NCBI RefSeq assembly: GCF_003952485.1
Contig: NZ_CP034447.1
Coordinates: 2,356,001 to 2,420,000, forward strand
From: Mesorhizobium sp. M1E.F.Ca.ET.045.02.1.1
GTDB lineage: Bacteria > Pseudomonadota > Alphaproteobacteria > Rhizobiales > Rhizobiaceae
Reading direction: 5' to 3'
Length of the DNA: 64,000 nucleotides
The position numbers and the translations under genes were made by a program. Position 1 is the stretch's first letter. Every line of letters starts with the position of its first letter. Shown here in pieces: positions 63,111-64,000 of the stretch. The notes under the pieces are model-generated. The model made no database searches. It saw only the letters and a list, made by a program, of their open reading frames with translations, and was not told the DNA's origin.

Positions 63111-64000
63111 TCACAGCGCTGGATGGAGAAGGTCGGCGAGGCCGATGCGCTCCAGAAGCTGCGTCCGGACGCGATCGGCGACGCCGTTGACGATGGTCGC
63201 GCCGTCATCGGACGGATCGATATGGACACGGAACGGCCGGCGGCCATGCGGCATCTCCACGAGATCGACGATGGCCTGCGCGACCTTTGAGGGATCGGCA
63301 TCGGCGGGTTCCAAGCCGGCAAGGCCCTTGAGCGCCTTGTCGTCCGCGCCGGCATACGGTCCCGACCAATAGGCGGCGGCGCGTTCGGTGTCGTCCGGTT
63401 TGCCGGAATGGGCGAAATGTTCCGTGCCCTTTGTGAAGGCGCCCGGCACCACGATGGTCGTCTCGATGCCGAAACGGGCGAGTTCCAGCGCGTAGCTCTG
63501 CGCCAGCGCATCCATGCCCGCCTTGGCGGCAAAGTATGGTGCAAGGAAGGGCGGCGTGCCGCCGCGGGTGCTGCTCGATCCGACCCATATCATCAGAGCT
63601 TGGCCGAGCGAGCGCATATGCGGCAGGACCGCACGGTTGACGCGCTGGGTGCCCAGCACATTGACGTCATAGAGCGCAGCCAATTGCTCGGGCGTGAAGG
63701 CTTCGGTCGGTCCGAAAACCATATGCCCGGCATTGTGGATGACGACGTCGATCCGGCCGGCTTCGGCGAGGATGGTTTTGACGGCCACATCGATCGACGG
63801 TTCGGAGAGCACGTCGAGTTGGATGGCGCTGAGCGCGAGCTTTTCCTCACGCACCAGCCTTTCGATTGCGGCGGCCGCCGCGCCTCCGCGCGCTTGCGGA
63901 TCCCGCATCGAGGCGTAGACCCGGTGGCCGGCTCTGGCGAGCGCCTCCGCTGTCATTGCGCCGAAGCCGCTGGACGCGCCTGTGATGAGAATTGTCTGCT
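63111..64000 (-). CDS. SDR-family oxidoreductase, 5' end beyond the window
   Basis: About 296 residues are visible. An ATG at 63956 is present, but the frame continues to the window edge as QTILITGASSGFGA, which contains the nucleotide-binding motif TGASSGFG, so the true start lies outside. NAG follows in VVIHNAGHMVFG, and the catalytic Tyr and Lys are in PYFAAKAG. The C-terminal third (DPSKVAQAIVDLVEMPHGRRPFRVHIDPSDDGATIVNGVADRVRTQLLERIGL) matches long SDRs that act on sugars, ketones or steroids. It lies upstream of the tautomerase gene on the same strand. Confidence 0.88.
   Translation of the reverse strand, partial: QTILITGASSGFGAMTAEALARAGHRVYASMRDPQARGGAAAAAIERLVREEKLALSAIQLDVLSEPSIDVAVKTILAEAGRIDVVIHNAGHMVFGPTEAFTPEQLAALYDVNVLGTQRVNRAVLPHMRSLGQALMIWVGSSSTRGGTPPFLAPYFAAKAGMDALAQSYALELARFGIETTIVVPGAFTKGTEHFAHSGKPDDTERAAAYWSGPYAGADDKALKGLAGLEPADADPSKVAQAIVDLVEMPHGRRPFRVHIDPSDDGATIVNGVADRVRTQLLERIGLADLLHPAL

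Overview
The window is GC-rich chromosomal DNA from an alphaproteobacterium of the order Rhizobiales, most likely Mesorhizobium or a close Phyllobacteriaceae relative (inference). The grounds are the paired PHB genes with phaR, a second RpoH-type sigma factor, a 7Fe ferredoxin fdxA, a CarD regulator, a SUV3-type helicase, a cysteine-free L36 and many palindromic intergenic elements of the rhizobial mosaic type. No rRNA, tRNA, phage, IS element or CRISPR array was found.

Layout. 0-3.8 kb: end of a proline-rich conserved protein, an orphan CcdA-like antitoxin, an Uup-type ABC-F ATPase and thiamine pyrophosphokinase. 3.9-7.7 kb: a TPP riboswitch and the thiBPQ thiamine importer. 7.9-10.2 kb: an M48 lipoprotein protease and an RpoH2-type sigma factor. 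10.5-13 kb: a polar amino-acid ABC importer. 13.3-18.5 kb: carD, fdxA, an S4 RNA-binding protein and a large RNA helicase whose tail contains an in-frame palindromic repeat. 18.5-19.2 kb: a gene-free stretch with a diverged direct duplication. 19.2-22.2 kb: phbB, phbA and the divergent repressor gene phaR. 22.4-24.7 kb: two divergent citrate-synthase homologues, one fused to a helix-turn-helix. 25-32.7 kb: patatin, a coniferyl-type aldehyde dehydrogenase and an RND efflux pair. 32.8-46.9 kb: mixed housekeeping and accessory genes (DUF3309, two LysR/SDR divergent pairs, MFS, DUF1244, N-formylglutamate amidohydrolase, DUF1036, pyruvate kinase, hydrolase, TPR protein, rpmJ, LprI-like, purEK).

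46.9-52.6 kb is a probable catabolic island: a SelA-like PLP enzyme, a RidA protein, a complete amino-acid-type ABC importer and a divergent IclR regulator. It fits uptake and ammonia-releasing breakdown of an amino acid or amino-sugar acid. 52.7-58.1 kb holds two YdcH-like small proteins, ispG, a lytic transglycosylase and a hybrid histidine kinase.

The most novel candidate is at 58.5-62.6 kb. A small secreted peptide has a cysteine spacing matching the CS-alpha-beta (defensin-like) framework. It follows a leader with two strong hairpins and precedes a three-gene MacA/MacB-type tripartite exporter. The window ends with a tautomerase and a truncated SDR gene.

Palindromic repeats of several families lie between genes, often directly at stop codons. 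Three (5.1, 13.0 and 40.5 kb) share a common core.
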